A stretch of DNA of 62,734 bases. Origin: DASQHY01 sp035602605 (GTDB lineage: Bacteria > Acidobacteriota > Terriglobia > Acidiferrales > UBA7541). The notes beneath the pieces were generated by a model, which saw only the letters and a program-made list of their open reading frames with translations, was not told the DNA's origin and did not search any database. The translations under genes were made by a program, and so were the position numbers. Location of the stretch: NCBI GenBank assembly GCA_035602605.1, contig DATNLZ010000028.1:1-62734 (forward strand), in the 5' to 3' direction. Position 1 is the first letter of the stretch. Every line of letters begins with the position of its first letter. Below, piece after piece: positions 17,823 to 26,820 of this stretch.

Positions 17823-18989
17823 ATGCATAACGTCGATGCGATCGTGATTGGTGCCGGCATTAATGGCGCCAGTATCGCTTACAACCTCGCCAAGCGCGGC
17901 TACAAGAACGTAGCCATCGTGGAGCGTTCCACGATTGCTTCTGGGGGAACTGGAAAGTCAGCCGCCATTGTGCGGCAGCACTACTCCAATGAAGTGCTCA
18001 TCCGGATGGTCAAACGCTCCCGTGATGTATTCGAGTTTTTTGCGGACGAGATAGGTGGCAGCGCTGGTTTTGTAAAGACCGGGTGGTTATTTTTTGTCCC
18101 GGATCAGGTAGTGGAAGGCTTCAAGAAAAATATCGAAATGCAGAAGAAATTTGGCATCAAGACCAGCGTGGTCTCGAAAGATGAGGCATTGCAGATCGCC
18201 CCGCAGGTGGATCCTACCGATGCCGCAGGGATTGCGTATGAACCAGATTCGGGCTACGCCGATCCATACGAAAGTACAGTTTCATACATCCATGCAGCAA
18301 GAGCACTGGGGGCGCGCCTGTTTCAAAGCTCACCCGTTCAAGCTATTCGGCTTAACAATGGAAAAATCGCAGGTGTCGTGACGGCGAAAGCAGAATTTTC
18401 CACCAGGATCGTAGTCAACGCTTCTGGGCCGTGGGCCAATGTTATCGGCAAGATGGTGGGCCTCAGCTACCCCATTCAGGTCACGCGCGAGCAAGAAGTC
18501 CTGCTGCGGCCGCAGAAGCCCACGGACTGTCCGAAAGTTTCGGTTTCGGATATGTGCAATGCCATCTATTTCCATCCCTTCGGAAAGGAATTGCTAGTAG
18601 GTCGAGGTTTCCCCAAAGAGTACGAGGAAGTCGATCCGGACAACTATCGGGAAGGCAGCGACTCAGAATTTCTCGAAGAGGCCGCGGAACGCGTCGCAAA
18701 GCGCATCCCGGCAATGGCCTCAGCGATGATTCTGAAGGGATACAGCGGTCTTTACGATGTGACTCCGGACTGGCATCCGATCATTTGCGGGCATCCGGAA
18801 CTGGAAGGTTTTTTCACGGCTGTGGGTTTTAGCGGCCACGGATTCAAACTGGCGCCCGCTGTGGGAGAGGCACTCGCCGAACTCATAACTACGGGCAAGA
18901 ACACGATCATCGATCTGTCGCCCTTTCGTGCAGAGCGCTTCGCCACCGGAGAGGTGTTCACGGCCGCATACGGCGGAAATCGGGCTTAG
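17823..18989 (+). CDS. FAD-dependent amine oxidoreductase, SoxB/DAO-like
   Basis: A 388-residue flavoprotein of the D-amino-acid oxidase / sarcosine-oxidase-beta family. The FAD-binding dinucleotide motif is VIGAGINGASIAYNLAKRG at about residues 7-25, followed by SGGTGKSAAIVRQHYSN. The closing GFSGHGFKLAPAVGEALAELI is the usual FAD-contact end of the family. AAGGAG precedes the ATG. The family oxidises secondary or tertiary amines such as sarcosine, dimethylglycine or proline. It comes directly ahead of soxDAG and is distinct from the second, more canonical SoxB at 22844, so it could be an alternative beta subunit or act one demethylation step earlier. Confidence 0.85.
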   Translation: MHNVDAIVIGAGINGASIAYNLAKRGYKNVAIVERSTIASGGTGKSAAIVRQHYSNEVLIRMVKRSRDVFEFFADEIGGSAGFVKTGWLFFVPDQVVEGFKKNIEMQKKFGIKTSVVSKDEALQIAPQVDPTDAAGIAYEPDSGYADPYESTVSYIHAARALGARLFQSSPVQAIRLNNGKIAGVVTAKAEFSTRIVVNASGPWANVIGKMVGLSYPIQVTREQEVLLRPQKPTDCPKVSVSDMCNAIYFHPFGKELLVGRGFPKEYEEVDPDNYREGSDSEFLEEAAERVAKRIPAMASAMILKGYSGLYDVTPDWHPIICGHPELEGFFTAVGFSGHGFKLAPAVGEALAELITTGKNTIIDLSPFRAERFATGEVFTAAYGGNRA

Positions 18990-18997
18990 AGACAATT

Positions 18998-19261
18998 ATG
19001 TCATTCCTACTTCCATGTCCTAACTGTGGCCCCCGCAGCGCCTACGAATTTCGCTTCGGCGGCGAGCTGCGCAGCCGCCCGCAACCCGCTGCATCCGACA
19101 GCGAGTGGGTGAACTACGTCTACACGCGGACTAATATGAATGGCATCCAGCAGGAGTGGTGGTATCACCGCGACGGTTGTGGCAAGTGGTTTGTGGCGGA
19201 GCGCGACACGACGTCAAATCTGGTGGAGAAGACTTATTGGATCGAAGAGATTATTCGATGA
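18998..19261 (+). CDS. soxD: Sarcosine oxidase delta subunit
   Basis: An 87-residue subunit of heterotetrameric sarcosine oxidase. The N-terminal LLPCPNCGPRSAYEFRFGGE is diagnostic. Cys7, Cys10, His57 and Cys61 form the zinc site known for this subunit. The length is slightly below the common ~95-100 residues. It starts eight bases after the preceding flavoprotein gene and overlaps soxA by four bases (ATGA). Its presence argues for a true tetrahydrofolate-linked sarcosine-oxidase-type complex rather than a simple two-subunit amine dehydrogenase. Confidence 0.93.
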   Translation: MSFLLPCPNCGPRSAYEFRFGGELRSRPQPAASDSEWVNYVYTRTNMNGIQQEWWYHRDGCGKWFVAERDTTSNLVEKTYWIEEIIR

Positions 19262-22140
19262 GCGGCAAAGGGAATCGCTTATCGCCCCAGGCCAGTCAGC
19301 AGCTAAACCACAGCCGCAGCGTAACCTTTTATTTTGAAGGCCGGCCGGTTCATGCGCTCGAAGGGGACACGGTTGCATCGGCTTTGCTTGCTGGAGGCCG
19401 TCGGATTCTTTCCAGAAGTTTCAAGTATCACCGGCCGCGTGGGTTGTTGTGCAGTTCTGGTGATTGTCCTAACTGTCTGATGGAGATTGACGGCAAGCCG
19501 AACCAGCGTTCTTGCCGAGCTCCTGTCCAAGAAGGAATGCGGGTTCTCTCCCAACACGCGTGGCCCTCACTGGATCACGATGTGTTCCGTGTAATTGAGC
19601 TTTTTGACCGTTTCCTCCCGATTGGTTTTTATTACAAAACACTGCACAAGCCCAGGCTACTATGGAAAATCGCCGAGCCCATTATTCGAAGGCTGGCTGG
19701 CTTGGGTCGAGTCCGTGACGATGCGAGCCCTGCCGAATACCAGCACCGATATGAACACGCCGATGTGCTGATCGTTGGTGGCGGACCTGCGGGCATGGAG
19801 GCTGCCAGACAGGCATCGGCCACTGGTGCTGCCGTCTTCTTAATAGAGTGCGAGCCGGAGCTCGGGGGACATCTACGATTTGAAACCAGGACGCATAAAC
19901 ACGAAGGGAAAGACCGGCCCGGCTATGAGATTGCGCGGCTCATGGCGTCGGCTACCACCGCCCTGCCCAATGTGCGCATCCTGGTGGGCGCCACCGTCTT
20001 TGGAAGCTACGAAGGCAGCCTCGTGCCGGTGCTGCAAGACCAGACCCTCATTCATGTGCGCGCTAAGAGTCTGGTGGTGGCGACCGGCTGTCATCAATAT
20101 CCACCGGTGTTCCGCAATAACGACTTGCCCGGAGTGATGCTCTCACGGGCCGCACTTCGTCTCATCAACCTGTACGGTATCCGCCCTGGTAAACGGGTTG
20201 CCATAATGACTACGAATGACGAAGGCTATTTCACGGCCTTAGAGTGCCTGCGGAAAGGGATTGAAATTGTCGCAGTCGTAGATGCGCGCTCCACTCCCAG
20301 TGCTCTTCCGGAAGCGGCAGAGTTGCGGGCGGCTGATCTGCCACTATTTACAGGCATGACCATACGCGAAGCGCTCGGTTCGAAAGCGGTATCGGCGATC
20401 AAGATAGGCTCTGTCGCGGACGACTCCGAATCAAGCAAGTCTGTCACGATTGGGTGCGACGCAGTGTTGTTGTCCACTGCCTGGCAGGCAAACGCCTCAT
20501 TGCTATTGCAATCCGGATGTCAGCTCGGTCTCGACCGTGTGCTGGGGCAACCTGTCCCCGTCCGCATGAGTCCTGGAGTACTCGTAGCGGGTGAGGTGCT
20601 CGGTCTCCGCTCTCTGAAAGAAATTCTCCGCTCTGGTCGGTTAGCGGGTCAAGGTGCAGCGCAATGGGTTTATCTCAAAACGAACAGCTGGTGGGATGAA
20701 GTACAGGAGTTGCTGGTGGATGCACGCGCCAAGTCCACATCGTGCGGAATCGCGCCAACCGGCCAGTCCAAGAACTTTGTCTGTATTTGTGAAGACGTTA
20801 CCGAAAAGGATCTGTATCAGGGAGTGGAAGAAGGCTTCGACGATATTGAGACGCTGAAGCGCTACAGCACAGTCTCCATGGGCCCTTGCCAGGGCCGTAT
20901 GTGTTCGCGCACTTCGACCGAAATCTGCGGCCACGCTACCGCCATGGATTTAGGCGCGGTTGGCACCACAACGGCCCGGCCCCCAATTGTTCCGGTTCCT
21001 TTGGGTGCCTTGGCGGGGCCGGAATTTCATCCGGTCAAGCAGACTGCCATGCACTACCAGCATCTGAAATCTAACGCTCAGATGATGAACATGGGCGTAT
21101 GGAAACGCCCTTTTCTGTATACCTCGGTTTCTGAGGAGTACGAAGCTGTTCGTAAGTATGCTGGCCTGATTGATGTAAGCACTTTGGGCAAGCTGGTCGT
21201 GGAGGGGAAAGACGCGCCGAATCTGCTGGACAAGATTTACACGCATTGGATGTCAAACCTGCCGCTAGGCCGCGCTCGCTACGGAGTGATTTGCGACGAT
21301 AGCGGAACCCTTCTCGATGATGGGACCGTGGCCCGCTTGGCTTCCGATCGTTTCTATGTCTCCACGTCCACCGGCAACATTGACTTTGTTGAGCAATGGA
21401 TGAAGTGGTGGATTGCCGGAACAGGCTGGTGTGTGCACATCCTTAATATGACGGCAGGTCTTGCCGCCATGAATCTCGCCGGCCCTAAGTCTCGCGAAAT
21501 ACTCGCCGGACTGACGGATTTGGATTTTTCATCGTTTCCTTATATGGGCTGCCGCGAGGCCACCGTCGCCGGCGTTCCTGCTCTGCTTCTTCGTGTGGGC
21601 TTTGTGGGAGAAACGGGGTGGGAAATCCATTTCCCAGCGGAATTCGGCGAGTACATGTGGGATGCGCTACTCGAGGCCGGAAAGCCTTTCAACATCAAGC
21701 CATTTGGCGTCGAGACCCAGCGGCTTCTCCGTTTGGAGAAGAAGCACATCATCGTCGGCCAGGACACGGATGCATTGTCGAACCCCTACGATGTGGGCCT
21801 TAAGTGGGTCGTAAAACTCGACAAGCCCGACTTTATCGGTCGGCACGCTTTGCAGAAGATGCAGGACCAACCTGGCCAGAACCGGTTAGTAGGTTTGCGG
21901 TGCCTAGACGACGGCCGCCCGGACGATGGTAGTGCCGTCGTTATCGACGGGCAGCTTGCCGGCCGTGTTACCAGTGCGCGATACAGCCCTCACTTGAATA
22001 CTTATATTGGCTTGGCGTGGGTACCCGCGGGCCATGCGAACCCAGGCTCCCGAATCGGATTCAGAGCCAACGGCAAACTTCATTCTGCCATCGTCATAGA
22101 GAAGCCTTTCTATGACCCTGAAGGCGAGAGATTGAAATGA
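19258..22140 (+). CDS. soxA: Sarcosine oxidase alpha subunit, variant with two Fe-S-type cysteine sets
   Basis: A 960-residue protein. The N-terminal Fer2-like domain has Cys65, Cys70, Cys73 and Cys86 (LCSSGDCPNC and RSC), a full plant-type [2Fe-2S] ligand pattern. A nucleotide-binding domain begins with VLIVGGGPAGMEAAR at about 170. A middle module carries Cys509, Cys511, Cys544 and Cys549 (FVCICEDVTEKD, GPCQGRMC), as in BFD-like domains. From about residue 600 there is a GcvT-like tetrahydrofolate domain. Canonical soxA products lack these cysteines, so electrons may leave through clusters rather than to oxygen. The start at 19258 overlaps soxD, and an in-frame ATG further upstream is rejected because it runs through soxD. 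Confidence 0.9.
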   Translation: MSGKGNRLSPQASQQLNHSRSVTFYFEGRPVHALEGDTVASALLAGGRRILSRSFKYHRPRGLLCSSGDCPNCLMEIDGKPNQRSCRAPVQEGMRVLSQHAWPSLDHDVFRVIELFDRFLPIGFYYKTLHKPRLLWKIAEPIIRRLAGLGRVRDDASPAEYQHRYEHADVLIVGGGPAGMEAARQASATGAAVFLIECEPELGGHLRFETRTHKHEGKDRPGYEIARLMASATTALPNVRILVGATVFGSYEGSLVPVLQDQTLIHVRAKSLVVATGCHQYPPVFRNNDLPGVMLSRAALRLINLYGIRPGKRVAIMTTNDEGYFTALECLRKGIEIVAVVDARSTPSALPEAAELRAADLPLFTGMTIREALGSKAVSAIKIGSVADDSESSKSVTIGCDAVLLSTAWQANASLLLQSGCQLGLDRVLGQPVPVRMSPGVLVAGEVLGLRSLKEILRSGRLAGQGAAQWVYLKTNSWWDEVQELLVDARAKSTSCGIAPTGQSKNFVCICEDVTEKDLYQGVEEGFDDIETLKRYSTVSMGPCQGRMCSRTSTEICGHATAMDLGAVGTTTARPPIVPVPLGALAGPEFHPVKQTAMHYQHLKSNAQMMNMGVWKRPFLYTSVSEEYEAVRKYAGLIDVSTLGKLVVEGKDAPNLLDKIYTHWMSNLPLGRARYGVICDDSGTLLDDGTVARLASDRFYVSTSTGNIDFVEQWMKWWIAGTGWCVHILNMTAGLAAMNLAGPKSREILAGLTDLDFSSFPYMGCREATVAGVPALLLRVGFVGETGWEIHFPAEFGEYMWDALLEAGKPFNIKPFGVETQRLLRLEKKHIIVGQDTDALSNPYDVGLKWVVKLDKPDFIGRHALQKMQDQPGQNRLVGLRCLDDGRPDDGSAVVIDGQLAGRVTSARYSPHLNTYIGLAWVPAGHANPGSRIGFRANGKLHSAIVIEKPFYDPEGERLK

Positions 22141-22847
22141 CAGCGCCCTACAAAGTCACTCCGCTTCACAATTGGCATCAACGACACAACGCTCGCATGG
22201 ACACGGTGAGTGAATGGAGATGCGTTCTAAGTTATGGTGATTCGAAAGCCGAAATGGAAGCCAGCCGATCTGCGGTTGGAATCGGTGACGTAACACCTCT
22301 AGCCAAGATCAATGTGCAGGGAGAACACAGCGAGGAGTTGTTGGAGCAGAACTCAGACAGACGAATTCCTAAAGTGGGTCACTGTTTACCGATCATGCCG
22401 TCGAGCCACGGTCGGATCCCGACCCACCTCGCGCGTTTGACCGATGACCGCTTCCTGCTTCTGGCGGATCCAGCTGATCGCGTAGATCTATACAGCTCGA
22501 TGGAAGCCGCCGCAAACAGCCCAGGGTGTGCCCATGTGACCGATCTCACTTCATCATTTGCCGCGATGCTTCTGCTGGGACCGAAATCACTGGAATTATT
22601 GAAGAAGCTTGGTTCTGCAAACGTGGGGGGAATTCCTGTGGATGGTTGCGTGCAAACCTCCATCGCCCGCGTTTGGAGCTTCCTGGTTCGTTGGAATATC
22701 GAGGAAGCTCCCGGATGGCTACTGCTTGTCTCCCGGGATTATGGCGAGTATGTGTGGGAATGCATTCTGTCTGCTGGGCACGAGTTAGGAATTCAGCCGT
22801 TTGGACTTGAGACGCAGCATGCGATTACAAGAAGAGGAGTGCATTGA
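22137..22847 (+). CDS. soxG: Sarcosine oxidase gamma subunit
   Basis: A 236-residue GcvT-fold protein that overlaps soxA by four bases (ATGA) and the next gene by four. The N-terminal PLHNWHQRHNARMDTVSEW resembles the start of T-proteins, and YGEYVWECILSAGHELGIQP with FGLETQ is the family's C-terminal motif. SoxG normally scaffolds the tetrahydrofolate-binding end of the alpha subunit. It is more divergent than the other subunits, as is common for gamma. Its place between soxA and soxB makes the order D-A-G-B rather than the usual B-D-A-G. Confidence 0.85.
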   Translation: MTAPYKVTPLHNWHQRHNARMDTVSEWRCVLSYGDSKAEMEASRSAVGIGDVTPLAKINVQGEHSEELLEQNSDRRIPKVGHCLPIMPSSHGRIPTHLARLTDDRFLLLADPADRVDLYSSMEAAANSPGCAHVTDLTSSFAAMLLLGPKSLELLKKLGSANVGGIPVDGCVQTSIARVWSFLVRWNIEEAPGWLLLVSRDYGEYVWECILSAGHELGIQPFGLETQHAITRRGVH

Positions 22848-24058
22848 TGTGGCAGTTGTTCAGCCGTCAGCGCATGTGGCACAAGAGGGAACTGCAGCCT
22901 AAGTACGACATCGTCATCATTGGTGCCGGTATTCACGGGCTAGCGATTGCTTACTATCTCTGTAAGCGCGGAGTCCGCAGCATTGCGCTAATTGAAAAAT
23001 CATATCTCGGGGCTGGCAATAGCGGCCGCAACACCGCCATTCTACGTTCCAACTACCGAACCCCCGAGGGCATTCCGTTTTACGACGAAAGCATCCGGAT
23101 GTGGGAAGGGCTTTCCGGGGAATTGGATTACAACCTGCTCTTCTCCCAGCAGGGACACATAACGCTTGCACACACGGATGCCTCCCTTGTGGGATTGCGA
23201 ATACGCGCGGAGGCGAATCGAGTACTCGGTGTAGATAGCCGCATGGTGGATCCGGGTGAAATCAAAAAGATGGTACCCTCCCTCTACATTGGACCAAGTA
23301 CGCGCTATCCCATTATGGGGGGCCTCTATCATCCCCCCGGGGGGAATATCCGGCATGATGCCGTGGTGTGGGGCTACGCCCGCGGTGCTGACAGACTGGG
23401 AGCGGAGATTCACACGCGGACTGAAGTTACCGGCATCGAACGCACCAACGGCAGGATCACTGGGGTCTGCACCACGCGCGGCAACATCAAAACCGGTATC
23501 GTGGTGAATGCGACTTCCGGTTGGTGCACCACGATTGCGCGTCTCGCCGGCGTTTCGCTGCCCGTCACCTCGCATCCCTTACAGGCATGTGTCACCGAGC
23601 CCTTGAAGCCTTTTCTCGACAAGGTCATTGTGTCGGCGAATCTGCACGTGTATGTGAACCAGAGTGATCGGGGAGAGTTAGTGCTGGGCTCGGAGATCGA
23701 CCCCTACACGTCGTACAGCCAGCGTTCGACGCTGCCCACCTTGGAAATGATCGCCGGACACACGCTGGAACTCTTCCCTTCGCTAAAACATGTCTCGATC
23801 ATGCGCCAGTGGACTGGAGTCTGCGACATGACGCCCGACTATAGCCCGATTATGGGCGAATCGCCGGAATTGAAAGGTTTCATTCTTGATGTCGGCTGGG
23901 GCACCTACGGATTCAAGGCTGGCCCAGTCGCTGGTGCTCGCATTGCCGAATTGATTGATACAGGCCGGACGCCTGAGCTGATTCGCCCGTTTTTGCCGGA
24001 CCGCTTCGCTACGAACCGTCTGGTAGGGGAAAAAGCTGCGGCTGCAGTCTCAACGTAA
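22844..24058 (+). CDS. soxB: Sarcosine oxidase beta subunit
   Basis: A 404-residue flavoprotein close to classical SoxB: the leader LFSRQRMWHKRELQPKYDI, the FAD motif IIGAGIHGLAIAYYLCKRG, and AGNSGRNTAILRSNYRTPEG, the signature of heterotetrameric beta subunits. The C-terminal DVGWGTYGFKAGPVAGARIAE is the closing FAD contact. It catalyses oxidation of an N-methyl group to an imine whose one-carbon unit the alpha subunit transfers to tetrahydrofolate. It is coupled to soxG by an ATGA overlap. With the SoxB-like gene at 17823 the operon encodes two beta-type subunits for one set of alpha, gamma and delta. Confidence 0.9.
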   Translation: MMWQLFSRQRMWHKRELQPKYDIVIIGAGIHGLAIAYYLCKRGVRSIALIEKSYLGAGNSGRNTAILRSNYRTPEGIPFYDESIRMWEGLSGELDYNLLFSQQGHITLAHTDASLVGLRIRAEANRVLGVDSRMVDPGEIKKMVPSLYIGPSTRYPIMGGLYHPPGGNIRHDAVVWGYARGADRLGAEIHTRTEVTGIERTNGRITGVCTTRGNIKTGIVVNATSGWCTTIARLAGVSLPVTSHPLQACVTEPLKPFLDKVIVSANLHVYVNQSDRGELVLGSEIDPYTSYSQRSTLPTLEMIAGHTLELFPSLKHVSIMRQWTGVCDMTPDYSPIMGESPELKGFILDVGWGTYGFKAGPVAGARIAELIDTGRTPELIRPFLPDRFATNRLVGEKAAAAVST

Positions 24059-24093
24059 ATATTGAATTCGGTAGTCGTCGTTGCGGGGGACGA

Positions 24094-24741
24094 GTGAGTA
24101 TTGCAGATACACGGGAGCTGCTCCTTCAGTTGGCCAGGGTATCTGTGTGCCAGATTTCTGATGCGTGTCCGTCACTGCCGGTAGAAACGGAAATTCGGCC
24201 TTTGGATCTTTCTTTCCGCGTATGTGCTCCTGCCTTTACCGTGCTCTGCCCCGCGGATGACAACCTTACTCTTCACCACGCTCTTCACGTCGCCGAGCCC
24301 GGCCTGGTGCTGGTGGTAGCTGGTTCAGGCGGCAAGGGCGCCGCGTTTTGGGGAGAAATCATGTCCATCTCGGCTCAAGCCCGTGGTCTGAGCGGCACTC
24401 TGGTGGATGGACCTGCACGCGACCCTCTTGAAATTGCCGCCTTGAGATATCCGGTGTTTGCACGCTCCATCTTCCCACGTAGAGCAAATAAGCGAGAGTA
24501 TGGCAGCATCGGTGAACCCATCCGGTGGGGCAATTTGACCATCAATCAGGGCGATATCGTAGTGGCCGATTGCAATGGTGTCCTGACATTTCCGGACAAC
24601 CAGCTCCCACGCGTGCTTGAGCAGGCGCTTGCCGTGGTTCGTAAAGAAGAGGAACTGAAAGACGCCATGCGGAAGGGGAAATCATTTTTCGACTTAGCTT
24701 CGTTATCTTCTTTAATCCCTCCCACGCGAAACCGAGTCTGA
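24094..24741 (+). CDS. RraA / HMG-aldolase family protein
   Basis: A 215-residue member of the RraA family, which contains class II 4-hydroxy-4-methyl-2-oxoglutarate aldolase/oxaloacetate decarboxylase and the RNase E inhibitor RraA. The core motif GKGAAFWGEIMSISAQARGL followed by GTLVDGPARDP contains the G-x-x-GE(D)-like and R-D ligands that bind magnesium and pyruvate. The later INQGDIVVADCNGVL is also typical. In a catabolic operon an aldolase or decarboxylase role is more likely than an RNase E role. The GTG at 24094 is used because no nearby ATG is in frame. It lies 35 bases after soxB. Confidence 0.8.
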   Translation: MSIADTRELLLQLARVSVCQISDACPSLPVETEIRPLDLSFRVCAPAFTVLCPADDNLTLHHALHVAEPGLVLVVAGSGGKGAAFWGEIMSISAQARGLSGTLVDGPARDPLEIAALRYPVFARSIFPRRANKREYGSIGEPIRWGNLTINQGDIVVADCNGVLTFPDNQLPRVLEQALAVVRKEEELKDAMRKGKSFFDLASLSSLIPPTRNRV

Positions 24742-24753
24742 GGAGCTTGCGCA

Positions 24754-25611
24754 TTGCTAGGGCCCACAGCTGTCTTGCTTATCTCCTGCCCTGACCAGAA
24801 AGGGTTATTGGCCGAAGTTTCGTCATTCATCTTCCGTCACGGCGGCAATATCGTGCATGCTGAACAACACATTGACATTCCTCAGGGGATCTTCTTTCAC
24901 CGAGTGGAGTGGGAACTTAATGGATTCAGTATTGATGCCGGTGAGCTATCTGCATGTTTCAAAAATATTGCAGACCGGCTTCATATGCAGTGGCGCCTGT
25001 CGTATTCCTCTGTTCGCCGCAAAATGGCAATCTTTGTTTCCAAATATGATCATTGCCTGATGGATCTGCTTTACCGGCACCGTATTGGTGAACTCTCCGC
25101 TGAGGTCATGGCTGTAATCAGCAATCATCCCGATCTCAAGTCCCTTTCGGATTTCTACGGAATTCCATTTTACGTATTCCCCATTACGTCCGAAAGCAAA
25201 GCGGCCCAGGAGAAGCGTGAGCTCGAATTGTTGGCCGAGCTCAAAGTTGACCTGGTCGTGCTAGCGCGATATATGCAGGTACTCTCGCCGCAGTTCGTCA
25301 GCACGTATTGCAACCGCATCATCAATATCCACCATTCTTTTCTTCCCGCATTTATTGGGAGCAAACCCTATGACCAGGCCTACCTGCGTGGCGTAAAGCT
25401 GATCGGGGCCACCGCTCACTATGTCACCGAAGAACTCGACGAGGGTCCGATTATCAGCCAGGATGTTATTCAAGTCACCCACCGCGACTCAATCGAAGAC
25501 TTGATTGCAAAAGGCCGGGACGTTGAAAGTCAGGCGCTCGGCCGGGCGGTGCGCTTGCATCTGCTGGACCGTGTTCTACCTTATGGCAAAAAGACAGTTG
25601 TATTCGTCTAA
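24754..25611 (+). CDS. purU: Formyltetrahydrofolate deformylase
   Basis: A 285-residue protein of normal length: an N-terminal ACT domain (LISCPDQKGLLAEVSSFIF, about 8-85) and a formyltransferase-fold catalytic domain with the NIHHSFLPAFIG loop containing the catalytic Asn-His pair and HYVTEELDEGPIISQD with the catalytic Asp. It releases formate from 10-formyl-tetrahydrofolate and so regenerates free tetrahydrofolate. PurU next to sox genes fits the heavy one-carbon load created by N-demethylation. The TTG start is supported by AGGAG eight bases upstream; the first ATG would remove the ACT domain. It follows the RraA-like gene after 12 bases. Confidence 0.93.
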   Translation: MLGPTAVLLISCPDQKGLLAEVSSFIFRHGGNIVHAEQHIDIPQGIFFHRVEWELNGFSIDAGELSACFKNIADRLHMQWRLSYSSVRRKMAIFVSKYDHCLMDLLYRHRIGELSAEVMAVISNHPDLKSLSDFYGIPFYVFPITSESKAAQEKRELELLAELKVDLVVLARYMQVLSPQFVSTYCNRIINIHHSFLPAFIGSKPYDQAYLRGVKLIGATAHYVTEELDEGPIISQDVIQVTHRDSIEDLIAKGRDVESQALGRAVRLHLLDRVLPYGKKTVVFV

Positions 25612-25635
25612 GAAACCAGTTCCGGAGGAGTGTTC

Positions 25636-26820
25636 ATGGCAAACGCCCCATTAGAGGTCTTCAGTGAGCGCATCAACTCAATGGAGATATCCAGCACGAG
25701 CGCCATGGTGAATACGGCCGCCCAGTTGAAGCGACAGGGCGTTGATATTGTGGATCTTGCCCCGGGTGAACCCCATTTCCCCACGCCTTTACACATCAAG
25801 GATGCAGGCATTCACGCGATCCAGAACAATTTCACTAAGTATACCGCTGTTGCCGGGCTGGCAGATTTGCGTGAAGCCATCTGTGACCGGCACCGGCAGG
25901 ATTTTGGCTCTGATTATCGCTGGGAGGAGGTAATCGCCAGCCCGGGTGGAAAGTATGCACTTTTCGCAGCGCTGCAGGTACTGGTGAGCGCCGGAGACGA
26001 GGTAGTAATTCCAGTCCCATACTGGGTTTCCTTTAAAGACATGGTGCGTTTTGCTGGTGGGAAGTGCGTATTTCTGGACACCGCGCCGAGTGATTTTGTT
26101 CTCACGGCCGGGATGGTGGAAAACGTACTGACCCCTAAGACCAGAGCTATCATCCTCAACTATCCGAACAATCCTTCCGGTGCCCTGCTGGATTCCAACG
26201 AATTGGAAAAGATCGTGGACATGGCAGCGAAACGGAACATCTGGGTAATTTTGGATGAGTGTTACCTTTACTTGACCTACGCCGGGGACCGTGTTTCAGC
26301 CGGCCAGTTCAAGCCCCGGCGGCCGAATATTGTCATCGCCGGCTCTGTGTCCAAGACGTACGCAATGACAGGATGGCGTTTGGGATACGCCATGGCGCCA
26401 GCGGCAGTCATAGCGGCCATTCAGAAGCTTCAGAGTCAGGAGATATCGTGTCCCTCTTCAATTACCCAGGCGGCCGCGCTTGCCGCGCTCTCTGGGCCGC
26501 AAGACTGCGTCGAGGAGATGAGATTGGAATATCTCCGTATGCGTGACCTTGCCGTGGCAGAGCTCGCAACTGCTCCTGGAATACGAATCGTGCTACCGGG
26601 AGGCGGCTTTTTTGTATTTCCTGAAATATCAGAACAGCTCCTACGCCGAAATATGAAAACCGCACGGGAATTTACCGCTGCTTTGCTCCAAAAAACCGGT
26701 GTCCTGACGGTTTCTGGAGAAGGCTTTGGATTGTCTAATTACATGCGAATCTCTTTTTCGGTATCCGAAATGCAACTCCACCGCGGCATAAACAAACTCC
26801 GGGAATTTCTGGCAGCCTGA
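25636..26820 (+). CDS. Class I/II PLP-dependent aminotransferase, AspC-like
   Basis: A 394-residue fold-type I aminotransferase. PLP contacts are visible: ILNYPNNPSG (substrate and PLP Asn), LDECYLYLTYAG with the Asp and Tyr, and SVSKTYAMTGWRLGYA with the Schiff-base Lys240. An Arg near the C-terminus (NYMRISFS) binds the substrate carboxylate. It resembles prokaryotic aspartate and broad-specificity aminotransferases. The ATG at 25636 is chosen over the GTG at 25630 because GGAGGAG ends just five bases before it. As last gene of operon 1 it probably handles the amino acid left after demethylation, such as glycine or a homologue. The specificity cannot be read. Confidence 0.88.
   Translation: MANAPLEVFSERINSMEISSTSAMVNTAAQLKRQGVDIVDLAPGEPHFPTPLHIKDAGIHAIQNNFTKYTAVAGLADLREAICDRHRQDFGSDYRWEEVIASPGGKYALFAALQVLVSAGDEVVIPVPYWVSFKDMVRFAGGKCVFLDTAPSDFVLTAGMVENVLTPKTRAIILNYPNNPSGALLDSNELEKIVDMAAKRNIWVILDECYLYLTYAGDRVSAGQFKPRRPNIVIAGSVSKTYAMTGWRLGYAMAPAAVIAAIQKLQSQEISCPSSITQAAALAALSGPQDCVEEMRLEYLRMRDLAVAELATAPGIRIVLPGGGFFVFPEISEQLLRRNMKTAREFTAALLQKTGVLTVSGEGFGLSNYMRISFSVSEMQLHRGINKLREFLAA

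Noticed and set aside
8852..25611. Firm assignment of operon 1 as a creatinine degradation operon
   Set aside because: No creatinine deaminase, creatininase or N-carbamoylsarcosine amidase was found, and extra enzymes do not fit; kept only as a hypothesis.
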